Assembly: GCF_017874575.1 (NCBI RefSeq)
Contig: NZ_JAGGLU010000003.1
Location: forward strand, 124,001 to 188,000
Reading direction: 5' to 3'
Source of the DNA: Lactobacillus colini
GTDB taxonomy: Bacteria; Bacillota; Bacilli; Lactobacillales; Lactobacillaceae
Length of the DNA stretch: 64,000 bases
Below, piece after piece: positions 1-8,365 of this stretch (position 1 is its first letter; each line of letters starts with the position of its first letter). The notes under the pieces are model-generated. The model made no database searches, was not told the origin of the DNA, and saw nothing but the letters and a program-made list of their open reading frames with translations. The position numbers were made by a program, and so were the translations under genes.

Positions 1-128
1 AACGCTAGCAAAGAAAGCGAATACAGTATTACACTTATATTATCTATACAAAAAATATTTTATATAGATTATTTTAACTATAGTGGTAATATTTAGCTAA
101 TGTTAAAACTATACGGTCATATGAGATA

Positions 129-156
129 TTGACATTCATTTTAATAACTATATACT
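129..156 (+). promoter_or_regulatory. fab operon promoter
   Basis: A consensus -35 TTGACA (129-134) and a -10 TATACT (151-156) are separated by 16 bp. It is the only good promoter ahead of the fatty-acid operon, and the FabT operators begin at its -10 box. Confidence 0.75.
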
Positions 157-184
157 TTGAATATCAAATAGTTTGAACATCAAA
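156..184 (+). promoter_or_regulatory. Two tandem FabT operators
   Basis: Two near-identical palindromes, TTTGAATATCAAA (156-168) and TTTGAACATCAAA (172-184), lie 3 bp apart. Both match the known FabT box TTTGATTATCAAA of streptococci. The first overlaps the end of the -10 box, so a bound repressor would block RNA polymerase. fabT itself is the second gene of the operon, which implies autoregulation. Confidence 0.8.
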
Positions 185-218
185 TTATTTGCAATACGAA
201 TTAAAAGAGGTGAATGGT

Positions 219-602
219 GTGACTTTTGACGCAAGTCAGATCCAACAATTAACTGGTAAATCATCTCCTCTAGCTCTACTTGATCGAGCAAGTAAGGATG
301 GTAATGAAGTAGTTGCTACGACTGCTATTAGTGCCAATGAGACCTTTTTTAAGGGACATTTTCCTAACTTACCAGTTATGCCTGGAGTATTGATTGTAGA
401 AGCGATGTGTCAAGCAGCATGTGTCTTATTTGACAAGCCAGATCTTCAGCCTAGTCAACTGAAGCGAGTTCGCTTTAAGAAGATGGTTCAGCCTGGAGAT
501 CAATTGACTATTAAGTTAATTGCTACTGGAGAGTTAAGCTGCAGTGCTAAGGCATATGTTGGTGATGAGGTAGCTTGTAGTGCGGTAATTAGCTTCATAT
601 AA
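219..602 (+). CDS. fabZ: 3-hydroxyacyl-ACP dehydratase, FabZ paralogue 1 (possibly FabN-like)
   Basis: Hot-dog-fold dehydratase that removes water from 3-hydroxyacyl-ACP in fatty-acid elongation. The catalytic segment GHFPNLPVMPGV is intact, with His47 and Glu61 counted from the chosen GTG start at 219. That start has an AGAGGTG ribosome site 6 nt upstream; an in-frame TTG at 189 falls beside the FabT operators and has no such site. Unusually, the usual N-terminal HRYP motif is replaced by GKSSPLALLD. The gene sits where streptococci carry the isomerase gene fabM, so a FabN-like dehydratase/isomerase that makes unsaturated fatty acids is possible but is inference. It is the first gene of the operon. 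A second, differently degenerate FabZ lies at 5719. Confidence 0.85.
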   Translation: MTFDASQIQQLTGKSSPLALLDRASKDGNEVVATTAISANETFFKGHFPNLPVMPGVLIVEAMCQAACVLFDKPDLQPSQLKRVRFKKMVQPGDQLTIKLIATGELSCSAKAYVGDEVACSAVISFI

Positions 603-673
603 GCGGGAGGATCCTTTTTTAGTTATAATTTAAATAGAACAAGTTTAATTATATTTAAAAGGGATCTAGTACA

Positions 674-1111
674 ATGAATGACTTATATCGTGAAATTAGT
701 GATGCACTCTACAATACTTATTACGGGATTAATCGAATTGAAGAATCTGAATTAAAAAAGAGCCGCTTTAGTGACTTAACAGTTAATGAAATGCATGCTA
801 TTGATGCAATTACTATGCATGACCATCTAACTGTGTCACAAGTTGCTGAAAAGTTGCACTTATCAAGAGCTACTATTACTTCAACGGTTGATCGCTTAGC
901 TAATAAAGGATATGCCAAGAGAGTTCGCGATGAACATGATCGCAGGGTAGTTCATATAAAGTTAACCAAAAAAGGCAGACTGCTGTGTCGTGCATATCGT
1001 GCATACCACAACATGATGGTCAAAAGCTTCTTACAGAATCTTGATAAAGAAGAATTAGAAACGATCTATCATGCTTTTACTAATCTAGAAAAATTCGTAA
1101 ATTCACACTAG
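674..1111 (+). CDS. fabT: MarR-family repressor of fatty-acid synthesis FabT
   Basis: A 145-residue winged-helix protein of the MarR family. The recognition-helix region is LTVSQVAEKLHLSRATITST, around residues 52-71, followed by the wing with DEHDRRV. Position (second gene of a fab operon that carries two FabT-type operators) and length match streptococcal FabT, which binds DNA better when complexed with long-chain acyl-ACP. The ATG has a modest AAAGGGAT ribosome site. A 71 bp gap separates it from fabZ1. I found no convincing operator or -35 box in that gap, so it is probably co-transcribed with the rest of the operon. Confidence 0.9.
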   Translation: MNDLYREISDALYNTYYGINRIEESELKKSRFSDLTVNEMHAIDAITMHDHLTVSQVAEKLHLSRATITSTVDRLANKGYAKRVRDEHDRRVVHIKLTKKGRLLCRAYRAYHNMMVKSFLQNLDKEELETIYHAFTNLEKFVNSH

Positions 1112-1126
1112 ATAAGGATAAACAAG

Positions 1127-2095
1127 TTGAAAGATATTGAAATTGTTGCTAGTGCTAGGAATATTCCTGAGCAAGTAGTTACTAATGATGACTTAAGCCA
1201 AATTATGGACACTTCTGATGAATGGATCAAACAAAGAACTGGAATCAAAGTTCGCCATATCAGTGCTGGTGAGAATACATCTGATTTAGCCATTAATGTA
1301 GCTAAAGTATTACTCAAACAAGTTTCTTGGCAAGCTGATGATCTAGACTTGATTATCGTTGCGACTATGTCGCCTGATAATATGACACCTGCTGTTGGTG
1401 CAATGGTGCAGGGAGCACTTGGTGCTAAGAAGGCAATTGCCTTTGACATTTCGGCGGCTTGTTCTGGATTTTCTTATGCAATATCAATTGCGCAAGATAT
1501 AATGATTGCCAATAACTTTAAGAATGCGATGGTGATAGGAGCAGAAGTCTTATCTAAGTTGTTGGATTGGCAAGATCGCACTACTAGTGTCTTATTCGGC
1601 GATGGAGCCGGTGGAGTTTTATTAAGACTAAGTTCTACTCGGCACTTATTAGCCAAGGATTTGAATACTTTTGGTGATTTAGCTGATAACTTAGTAGCCG
1701 GTAGCATAGCAGTGGCTGATAGCTGGCAAGATAATTTACACCATATCTCGGCCTTTAAGATGAATGGACGAGAAGTGTATCGCTTTGCGACACATAATGT
1801 ACCTAAGTCAATTCTTTCAGCTGCTAAGAAGGCTAATATTAGCCTTGATGAAATTGATCACTACTTACTTCACCAAGCCAATAGTCGCATCATTACTCAA
1901 GTGGCACGTAAATTAAAGCAGCCGATTGAGAAGTTTCCAGTTAATATTTCTGAATACGGTAATACGGCTGCGGCTAGTGAAGCAATTTTATTAGCAGAAT
2001 GTCTAGAAAATAAAGTTATTAAGCCAGGCGAAACCATTATTTTGAGTGGCTTTGGCGGAGGCTTAACAACAGCAAGTTTAATTTATAAATTTTAA
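1127..2095 (+). CDS. fabH: 3-oxoacyl-ACP synthase III
   Basis: Condenses acetyl-CoA (or another short acyl-CoA) with malonyl-ACP to start fatty-acid synthesis. It has 322 residues, usual for FabH. The Cys-His-Asn triad is visible: Cys112 in DISAACSGF, His249 in LLHQANSR and Asn279 in EYGNTAAAS. The start is TTG, preceded by AAGGATA, 15 bp after fabT. No other fabH copy is in the window, so the initiation step of the pathway appears to rest on this gene. Confidence 0.95.
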   Translation: MKDIEIVASARNIPEQVVTNDDLSQIMDTSDEWIKQRTGIKVRHISAGENTSDLAINVAKVLLKQVSWQADDLDLIIVATMSPDNMTPAVGAMVQGALGAKKAIAFDISAACSGFSYAISIAQDIMIANNFKNAMVIGAEVLSKLLDWQDRTTSVLFGDGAGGVLLRLSSTRHLLAKDLNTFGDLADNLVAGSIAVADSWQDNLHHISAFKMNGREVYRFATHNVPKSILSAAKKANISLDEIDHYLLHQANSRIITQVARKLKQPIEKFPVNISEYGNTAAASEAILLAECLENKVIKPGETIILSGFGGGLTTASLIYKF

Positions 2096-2113
2096 TTTTT
2101 GAGAGGTATAAAA

Positions 2114-2359
2114 ATGACTAAAGAAGAAATCTTAAAAGACGTACAAGTAATTGCTCAAGAAGAACTAGATGTAGAACCTGAAAAGATTAGTTTAGACACT
2201 AATATCAAGGAAGATCTTGATGCTGATAGCTTAGACTTATTTGAAATCTTAAACGAACTTGAAGATAAGTACGACATTGAATTAGATGCTGATGAAGGAA
2301 TTCAAACTATCGGTCAATTAGTAGACTTTGTTAAGGAACAAATGGACAAGCAAAACTAA
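2114..2359 (+). CDS. acpP: Acyl carrier protein
   Basis: Small acidic carrier of growing acyl chains, 81 residues. The phosphopantetheine site is Ser39 in DADSLDLFEIL. The ATG at 2114 follows GAGAGG at a normal distance; an in-frame TTG at 2099 overlaps that ribosome site and is rejected. The stop codon overlaps the fabD start by one base (TAATG), so the two are translationally coupled. Confidence 0.95.
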   Translation: MTKEEILKDVQVIAQEELDVEPEKISLDTNIKEDLDADSLDLFEILNELEDKYDIELDADEGIQTIGQLVDFVKEQMDKQN

Positions 2360-3303
2360 TGAATTTCGCAATTTTATTTAGTGGACAAGGCGCACAAAAG
2401 CCTAAGATGGGGATCGACTTTATGTCTGATCCTATTTTTAAAGAAACAATTGAAATAGCAAGTGATGCTATAGGCTCAGATATGGTAACTATCTTCAACA
2501 GTCGAGCTGGAGAATTAGATAAGACCATTAATGTTCAACCAGCTCTAGTAGCCTTTGAAGCAGGAATCTATCGCATGTTGAAGCGAGACCTCCCTCACCT
2601 TAACATAGCGGGGATGGTAGGCTTATCCTTGGGTGAATATGGGGCAATGTTTGCTAGTGGTGCCTTATCTTTAAAAGATACGATCAGTTTGGTAAAAGAT
2701 CGGGCTAAGTATATGCAAGATGATGCTGATAAGATTGCCAGTGCGATGACTGCTTTAGTTAAGCCAGATTTAGAAAAAATAAATCAAATTCTGACTACTT
2801 TACAAGCACAAGGTCAGCGTGTATACATTGCCAACTACAATTCTCCTAAGCAGATTGTAATTTCAGGAGAGCAAGTAGCAGTAGAGAACGCTAACGAGCA
2901 AATCAAAAAGGATAAAGCGGCCTTGAAAGTTGTCTCTTTAAAGGTTAATGGTGCCTTCCATACACCGTTGTTTAATACTGCTAGTCAAAAGATGCATGAT
3001 CGCTTAAAGAACGTCCAATTTAAAGAAAATACCATACCTGTAATATCCAATACCACCCAAAAGCCTTTTGCAGGTGATTGGGGACAAGTGATGGCCCACC
3101 AGTTGGCTGAGCCTACCCATTTTGGTGATTGCTTAAGTTACTTGGTTAAAAATTACGAAGCCAATGCTAGTTTAGAAATTGGACCTGGTAAGGCACTATC
3201 AAGTTTTGCTAAACAAGTTGATCGAAGGTTAACACGTTACAAGATTGGAACTTTTGAAGAATATCAGGAATTTTTGGAGCAGATGGATGAACTTAACAAA
3301 TAA
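2359..3303 (+). CDS. fabD: Malonyl-CoA:ACP transacylase
   Basis: Transfers malonyl from CoA to ACP. It has 314 residues. The N-terminal FSGQGAQ motif, nucleophile Ser90 in GLSLGEYG (the first Gly-x-Ser variant is GLS rather than GHS) and His201 in VNGAFHTPLF are visible. The gene overlaps acpP by 1 base and fabG by 17 bases. The GHS to GLS change is next to the nucleophile and is the only deviation I noticed. Confidence 0.93.
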   Translation: MNFAILFSGQGAQKPKMGIDFMSDPIFKETIEIASDAIGSDMVTIFNSRAGELDKTINVQPALVAFEAGIYRMLKRDLPHLNIAGMVGLSLGEYGAMFASGALSLKDTISLVKDRAKYMQDDADKIASAMTALVKPDLEKINQILTTLQAQGQRVYIANYNSPKQIVISGEQVAVENANEQIKKDKAALKVVSLKVNGAFHTPLFNTASQKMHDRLKNVQFKENTIPVISNTTQKPFAGDWGQVMAHQLAEPTHFGDCLSYLVKNYEANASLEIGPGKALSSFAKQVDRRLTRYKIGTFEEYQEFLEQMDELNK

Positions 3304-4018
3304 GATAGTATTAATAACTGGCTCTACTAAAGGATTAGGCAAGGAGATGGCTCTATCTTTTGCTAAACAAGGCGCCAAGTTAATCTTAAATGGACGTCAT
3401 GAAGATATTGATGAAGACTTTAAGCAGGAGTTATCTTTTTTAGGAGCAGATTATAAGTATTTAGCAACAGATTTATCAACGGTAGATTTAAAAGATTATG
3501 CTAAGGATGCCTGGGACATCTTTGGCAAGATTGACATCTTAATCAATAATGCTGGTATTAATCGTGACAAAATGTTTATTGGGATGCGAGAAGCAGATTT
3601 TGACCAGGTAATAGATTTAGACTTAAAAGTGCCATTCTTCCTGTCTAAACACGTCATGAAGAGGATGAATCGTCAGCGTAGTGGCGTAATTATCAATATG
3701 TCTAGTGTAGTTGGGATTCACGGTAATGCTGGACAAGCTAATTATGCTGCTGCTAAGGCAGGATTGATTGGTTTAACTAAGTCACTCGCTAGAGAAGGGG
3801 CATTGCGTAATATCCGCGTGAATGCAATTGCGCCAGGAATGATTGCTACCGATATGACTGAAGCACTTAGTGACCGCGTCAAAGATGACATCTTAACCAG
3901 AATTCCATTGGCACGTTTTGGTAATGCAGAAGAAGTGGCACAAGCGGCTATTTTTTTGACTCAAAATGACTATGTAACTGGGCAAACAATTGTTGTTGAT
4001 GGCGGAATGACAATCTAA
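3287..4018 (+). CDS. fabG: 3-oxoacyl-ACP reductase
   Basis: NADPH-dependent short-chain dehydrogenase that reduces 3-oxoacyl-ACP. With the ATG at 3287 it has 243 residues. It shows the nucleotide-binding TGSTKGLG motif, the NNAG motif, and the catalytic Ser140, Tyr153 and Lys157 in NYAAAKAG. GGAG at 3276-3279, inside the end of fabD, supports this start; a longer frame opening at 3245 has no ribosome site and adds residues unlike the family. It overlaps fabD by 17 bp. Confidence 0.94.
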   Translation: MNLTNKIVLITGSTKGLGKEMALSFAKQGAKLILNGRHEDIDEDFKQELSFLGADYKYLATDLSTVDLKDYAKDAWDIFGKIDILINNAGINRDKMFIGMREADFDQVIDLDLKVPFFLSKHVMKRMNRQRSGVIINMSSVVGIHGNAGQANYAAAKAGLIGLTKSLAREGALRNIRVNAIAPGMIATDMTEALSDRVKDDILTRIPLARFGNAEEVAQAAIFLTQNDYVTGQTIVVDGGMTI

Positions 4019-4027
4019 GGAGAAGTT

Positions 4028-5257
4028 ATGAACAGAGTTGTTATTACAGGAATGGGAGCAATTGCACCTAATGGTAATGGTGTGAAAACCTTTATTGAAA
4101 ATAGTTTAGCCGGTAAAGTGGGGATTAAACCAATTAACAAGTTTGATGCAACTGATACTGGAATTACAGTTGCAGGAGAAGTGGATGACTTTTATCCCAA
4201 GACCTATGTTGGCAAAAAAGAAGCCCGTCGTTTAGATCTCTATAGTCAATACGCAATCCAGACTGCCGCAGAAGCTATGACGATGGCTGGCATATCTAGT
4301 GAGAACACTAATCCTGAAGATATAGGTGTTATTTATGGCTCAGGAATTGGTGGATTAACAACGATTCAAGACCAAGTAATTAAGATGCATGACAAGGGAC
4401 CTAGAAGGGTATCACCATTATTTATTCCCATGGCAATTGCTAATATGGCGGCTGGTAATATTGCAATTAGATTTAATGCACAAAATATTTCGACTTCAAT
4501 TGTTACTGCTTGTGCATCTGGTACTAATTCAATTGGTGAAGCATATCGCCAAATTAAGGAAGGCAGAGCCAAAGTAATGATTAGTGGAGCTTCAGAAGCT
4601 ACAATTAACAAGACCGCAATTTCCGGCTTTGCGGCATTAACTGCTTTATCAAAAAGTACTGATCCAATGCATGCCTCACTACCTTTTGATAAAGACCGCA
4701 ATGGCTTCGTCTTAGGCGAGGGTGCTGGTGCGTTGATTTTGGAGAGCTTAGACCATGCTAAAGAACGTGGGGCTGAGATTTTGGGAGAAGTTGTCGGTTA
4801 TGGGGCAACAACAGATGCCTACCATATTACTTCTCCAGATCCCACTGGTTTAGGTGCCAAAAGGGCGATGGCCTTAGCAATCAAGGAAGCCGGAATTACG
4901 CCAGCTGAAGTGGGTTATGTTAATGCTCATGGTACTGCTACACATGCCAATGATAGTGGTGAAAGCAAGGCGATTAATGCTGTCTTTGGTGATAGTAATG
5001 TTTTAGTATCCTCAACTAAAGGTATGACTGGACATTTACTAGGGGCAGCTGGCGCCATTGAAGCTATATTGACAGTTGAGAGTTTAAGAAGAGGACAACT
5101 TCCAGTTAACGTTGGCTGCTTCAATCAGGACCCTGAATGTGATGTCGAATTAGTAAACCAGAATAACCGTAGTCAGGAAGTTGAATATGCAATTTCAAAT
5201 TCATTTGGCTTTGGTGGCCATAATGCGGTATTAGCTTTTAAGAAGTGGAGTGAATAA
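4028..5257 (+). CDS. fabF: 3-oxoacyl-ACP synthase II
   Basis: Main elongation condensing enzyme, 409 residues. The Cys-His-His triad is visible: Cys162 in TACASGTNS, His301 in NAHGTATHAND and His336 in KGMTGHLLGAAGA. It begins 9 bp after fabG with AAGGAGAAG as the ribosome site. No fabB is present in the window, so FabF probably serves both saturated and unsaturated elongation. Confidence 0.95.
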   Translation: MNRVVITGMGAIAPNGNGVKTFIENSLAGKVGIKPINKFDATDTGITVAGEVDDFYPKTYVGKKEARRLDLYSQYAIQTAAEAMTMAGISSENTNPEDIGVIYGSGIGGLTTIQDQVIKMHDKGPRRVSPLFIPMAIANMAAGNIAIRFNAQNISTSIVTACASGTNSIGEAYRQIKEGRAKVMISGASEATINKTAISGFAALTALSKSTDPMHASLPFDKDRNGFVLGEGAGALILESLDHAKERGAEILGEVVGYGATTDAYHITSPDPTGLGAKRAMALAIKEAGITPAEVGYVNAHGTATHANDSGESKAINAVFGDSNVLVSSTKGMTGHLLGAAGAIEAILTVESLRRGQLPVNVGCFNQDPECDVELVNQNNRSQEVEYAISNSFGFGGHNAVLAFKKWSE

Positions 5258-5264
5258 GTTAATT

Positions 5265-5717
5265 ATGGAGTTAGAAAATATTCAAGCATTAATGAATCAA
5301 TTTGAAGATTCGGACTTGCGCGAATTGAAGATAGATGATGGTGACTTTCACCTTTATTTGAGCAAAAACAAAAATAATGCACCTTTATCTCAATCAGCTC
5401 AAGTATCACAGACAGTTAAGCCTCAAGTTCAAGAATCTACTGTAGCTACACCTCAAGTTTCTCAAGAAGATTCAGACTTAACCGCTGTTAAGGCTCCAAT
5501 TGTAGGAGTAGTCTACTTACAAGCTAAGCCGGGACAACCAGCTTTCGTAAAGGTTGGAGATCATGTTAAAAAAGGCGACACCATTTGTATTATTGAAGCA
5601 ATGAAGATGATGACAGAAGTAAAATCGACTGCTACAGGAATTGTTAGTGAAATTAAGGTCGAAAATGAGGACCTTGTTGAAGTAGACCAACCCTTAATCA
5701 TGGTGAAGGAAAACTAA
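5265..5717 (+). CDS. accB: Biotin carboxyl carrier protein of acetyl-CoA carboxylase
   Basis: Carries the carboxybiotin between AccC and AccA/AccD. It has 150 residues from the ATG at 5265: an N-terminal segment (ENIQALMNQFEDSDLREL), a Gln/Val/Thr-rich linker at about residues 38-72, and a C-terminal biotinyl domain with Lys114 in IIEAMKMMTE as the biotin site. The start is not certain: a GTG at 5250 overlapping the end of fabF is in frame, but the ATG gives the usual BCCP N terminus. The cognate biotin ligase is the last gene of this operon. Confidence 0.92.
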   Translation: MELENIQALMNQFEDSDLRELKIDDGDFHLYLSKNKNNAPLSQSAQVSQTVKPQVQESTVATPQVSQEDSDLTAVKAPIVGVVYLQAKPGQPAFVKVGDHVKKGDTICIIEAMKMMTEVKSTATGIVSEIKVENEDLVEVDQPLIMVKEN

Positions 5718-5718
5718 T

Positions 5719-6141
5719 ATGAGCCAAGAATTAGGAACTATTGAAATCCAAAAGATTATCCCACATCGCTATCCAATGCTCTTGATTGACAAGGTTACTA
5801 GCCTTGAAATAGGTAAAAATGCCCGAGCTCTTCACAATGTAAGTATTAATGAAGAAGTTGTTCAAGCAAATCATGGCAGATTCCCATTACCGTTAGTTAT
5901 TGAGGCTATGGCTCAAACAGGTGCAGTAGCCTTGTTGAGTAAGGATGAGTTTAAAGGAAAGATTGCTTATTTTGGTGGTATTCAAAAAGCAGAATTCTTA
6001 GGTCAAGCTTACCCAGGGGATCAATTAATCCTTGAAACGGAGTTGACTAAGATTAAGGGCAATATTGGTGTTGGTCAAGCTTATGCCAGTGTAGATGACA
6101 AGATAATTGCTAAGGCAGAGTTAACTTTCATGATTGATTAG
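5719..6141 (+). CDS. fabZ: FabZ-like dehydratase paralogue 2 with altered active-site loop
   Basis: A 140-residue hot-dog protein in the classical fabZ position between accB and accC. The N-terminal IIPHRYPMLLIDKV motif is intact. The expected GHFPxxPVMPGVL catalytic loop is replaced by NHGRFPLPLV (residues 51-60). Compared with the family, about four to six residues are missing between His and the catalytic Glu (Glu62 in VIEAMAQTGA), so His52 is probably not placed as in active FabZ. It may be a non-catalytic partner of the FabZ at 219, or an enzyme with shifted chemistry. It starts 1 bp after accB. Confidence 0.8.
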   Translation: MSQELGTIEIQKIIPHRYPMLLIDKVTSLEIGKNARALHNVSINEEVVQANHGRFPLPLVIEAMAQTGAVALLSKDEFKGKIAYFGGIQKAEFLGQAYPGDQLILETELTKIKGNIGVGQAYASVDDKIIAKAELTFMID

Positions 6142-6153
6142 GTGGTGGTAGAT

Positions 6154-7536
6154 ATGTTTAAAAAGGTATTAGTTGCAAATCGCGGTGAAATAGCAGTAAG
6201 GATAATTCGTTCTCTCAAGGAGATGGGAATTAAGACTGTTGCTATTTATTCAACAGCTGACCGAGATAGCTTACATGTTCAACTTGCTGACGAGGCAGTT
6301 TGCGTTGGGTCAGCATCGCCAAGTAATTCATACTTAAACATCAAAAATATCTTAGCCGCTGCTGTAGGTACGGGAGCTGAAGCAATTCATCCTGGATATG
6401 GCTTTTTATCTGAGAGTGCAGAATTTGCTAAGATGTGTGCTGAATGTGGAATTTGCTTTATTGGACCTAAGGCTGAAACTATCGATAAGATGGGTAACAA
6501 AGAACATGCTAGGCAGACAATGATGGCTAATGATGTCCCAGTTACCCCCGGCAGTAAAAGCTTCATTAATTCAGTGCAAGAAGCTAAAGACCTAGCTGCT
6601 AAGATTGGCTACCCTGTTTTATTAAAGGCCGCCGCTGGTGGTGGCGGTAAGGGTATTCGTCAAGTCAAAGATTCTTCTGAAATGGAAATGGCTCTTTCCT
6701 CAGCTCAAAGCGAAGCTAAGACAAACTTCGGTGATGACAGAATGTACATGGAAAAAGTTATGCAGAATGTTAAGCATATTGAGGTACAAATCTTCCGTGA
6801 TCAATATGGTAATTGTGTCTACTTTCCTGAAAGAGATTGCTCCTTACAAAGAAATAAGCAAAAGGTAATAGAAGAGAGTGTTTGCGACTTGATTACAGAT
6901 GAGGAACGCCAGCACTTAGGAGAAATAGCGACTAGAGCAGCTCAAGCAGCCGACTATGTGAATACAGGTACAATTGAATTCTTGATGGATCAAGATCATA
7001 ATTTTTATTTCATGGAAATGAATACTCGTATTCAGGTTGAACATACCGTTACCGAAATGGTTACAGGAGTTGACTTAGTTAAGGCTCAGATTCAAGTAGC
7101 GGCTGGAGAGAAGTTACCTTTTAAACAAGAGAACCTAAAGGCTAGAGGTCATGCAATCGAATGCCGAATTAATTCTGAAAATCCCGCCAATAACTTTATG
7201 CCATCAGTAGGTAAGATAGATTATCTATATTTACCAATTGGTAATCCGGGAATGAGAATTGATACTGCCTTGTACCAGGGAGAGAAGATTTCGCCATTTT
7301 ATGATTCAATGATTGCTAAAGTAGTTAGTTATGGTGAAACTCGTCAAGAAGCAATTGCTAAGATGAAGCGCTTATTAAGTGAAATGGTAATTCGGGGAAT
7401 TGTGACTAATCAAGCGTTCCACTTAGCCCTTTTAGAGGATGAAGGATTTAAGCAAGGAGCGTTTACTAACACATATCTTGAGCAACATTTTTTGCCTAAG
7501 TGGAAGGAGCGAATGAATGAAGCTGTTTCAGCATAA
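6154..7536 (+). CDS. accC: Biotin carboxylase subunit of acetyl-CoA carboxylase
   Basis: ATP-grasp enzyme that carboxylates the biotin on AccB. It has 460 residues from the ATG at 6154, which follows AGGTGGTGG; the in-frame codon at 6142 lies inside that ribosome site. Visible are the N-terminal VANRGEIAVR, the glycine-rich loop GGGGKGIR (about 162-169), and Glu288/Asn290/Arg292 in EMNTRIQVEHT, numbering like that of the E. coli enzyme. It overlaps accD by 20 bp. Confidence 0.95.
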   Translation: MFKKVLVANRGEIAVRIIRSLKEMGIKTVAIYSTADRDSLHVQLADEAVCVGSASPSNSYLNIKNILAAAVGTGAEAIHPGYGFLSESAEFAKMCAECGICFIGPKAETIDKMGNKEHARQTMMANDVPVTPGSKSFINSVQEAKDLAAKIGYPVLLKAAAGGGGKGIRQVKDSSEMEMALSSAQSEAKTNFGDDRMYMEKVMQNVKHIEVQIFRDQYGNCVYFPERDCSLQRNKQKVIEESVCDLITDEERQHLGEIATRAAQAADYVNTGTIEFLMDQDHNFYFMEMNTRIQVEHTVTEMVTGVDLVKAQIQVAAGEKLPFKQENLKARGHAIECRINSENPANNFMPSVGKIDYLYLPIGNPGMRIDTALYQGEKISPFYDSMIAKVVSYGETRQEAIAKMKRLLSEMVIRGIVTNQAFHLALLEDEGFKQGAFTNTYLEQHFLPKWKERMNEAVSA

Positions 7537-8365
7537 TAATACTTTAACTGAAAATCACGTTAAGGCTGATAAGCTAGCTGATGATCGGGTGCCAGATGGT
7601 TTTATTAAGCGCTGTCCTAAATGCCGGACAGAGATTTTTGCAAGTAAGCTAGATAATTATGCCACCTGCCCTAAGTGCCACTATGGCTTTAGAATCTCTG
7701 CTAAAAGACGTCTTGACTGGTTAGTAGATGAATTTGAAGAATGGGATAGTCAACTTAAGCCCTCGGATCCATTAGACTTCCCTAACTATCAAGCTAAGAT
7801 TGCTAAAGCACAAAAAATAAGCCAGATTAATGAATCAGTCTTAACGGGCTTGGCTAAGATTAATCAAAGACAGTTTGCCTTAGGAATTATGGATCCAACC
7901 TTTATTATGGGCTCATTAGGTCAAATGACTGGAGAAAAGCTGGCTCGCTTATTTGAAAAAGCTACCGAACAAAGATTGCCGGTAGTCTTATTTGCAGCAT
8001 CGGGTGGTGCAAGAATGCAGGAAGGAATCTTGTCATTAATGCAAATGGCTAAGGTATCTAATGCGGTAAGTAAGCATAGTAAGGCAGGATTGCTATATAT
8101 TGTAGTCTTGACAGATCCAACAACAGGTGGGGTGACGGCGAGCTTTGCTACAGAAGCTGATATTATCCTAGCAGAACCACATGCAATTGTCGGCTTTGCT
8201 GGTAAGAGAGTTATTGAGCAAACCATCCATGAAAAAGTTAGCCCTGACTTGCAGGATGCAGAGAATGTTATTAAGCATGGCTTTATTGATAATATTGTCA
8301 AAAGACAGGATGAAAAGAAGCTATTAAGTTGGCTGCTTCAGTTTGGTGGTGAAAATAATGGTTAA
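7517..8365 (+). CDS. accD: Acetyl-CoA carboxylase carboxyltransferase beta subunit
   Basis: With AccA, transfers the carboxyl group from biotin to acetyl-CoA to give malonyl-CoA. It has 282 residues. An N-terminal zinc ribbon has Cys33, Cys36, Cys51 and Cys54, followed by the crotonase-like domain with FAASGGARMQEG. The ribosome site is AAGGAGCG inside the end of accC. It overlaps accA by 8 bp, in keeping with the 1:1 subunit complex. Confidence 0.95.
   Translation: MKLFQHNNTLTENHVKADKLADDRVPDGFIKRCPKCRTEIFASKLDNYATCPKCHYGFRISAKRRLDWLVDEFEEWDSQLKPSDPLDFPNYQAKIAKAQKISQINESVLTGLAKINQRQFALGIMDPTFIMGSLGQMTGEKLARLFEKATEQRLPVVLFAASGGARMQEGILSLMQMAKVSNAVSKHSKAGLLYIVVLTDPTTGGVTASFATEADIILAEPHAIVGFAGKRVIEQTIHEKVSPDLQDAENVIKHGFIDNIVKRQDEKKLLSWLLQFGGENNG

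Noticed and set aside
12-25. cre-like sequence AGAAAGCGAATACA near the left edge
   Set aside because: It scores 9 of 11 positions but no promoter or gene start belongs to it inside the window; it may belong to a gene to the left that cannot be seen.
650-668. Possible extra FabT operator before fabT
   Set aside because: TTTAATTATATTTAAA has the wrong spacing and lacks the TTTGA/TCAAA half-sites.
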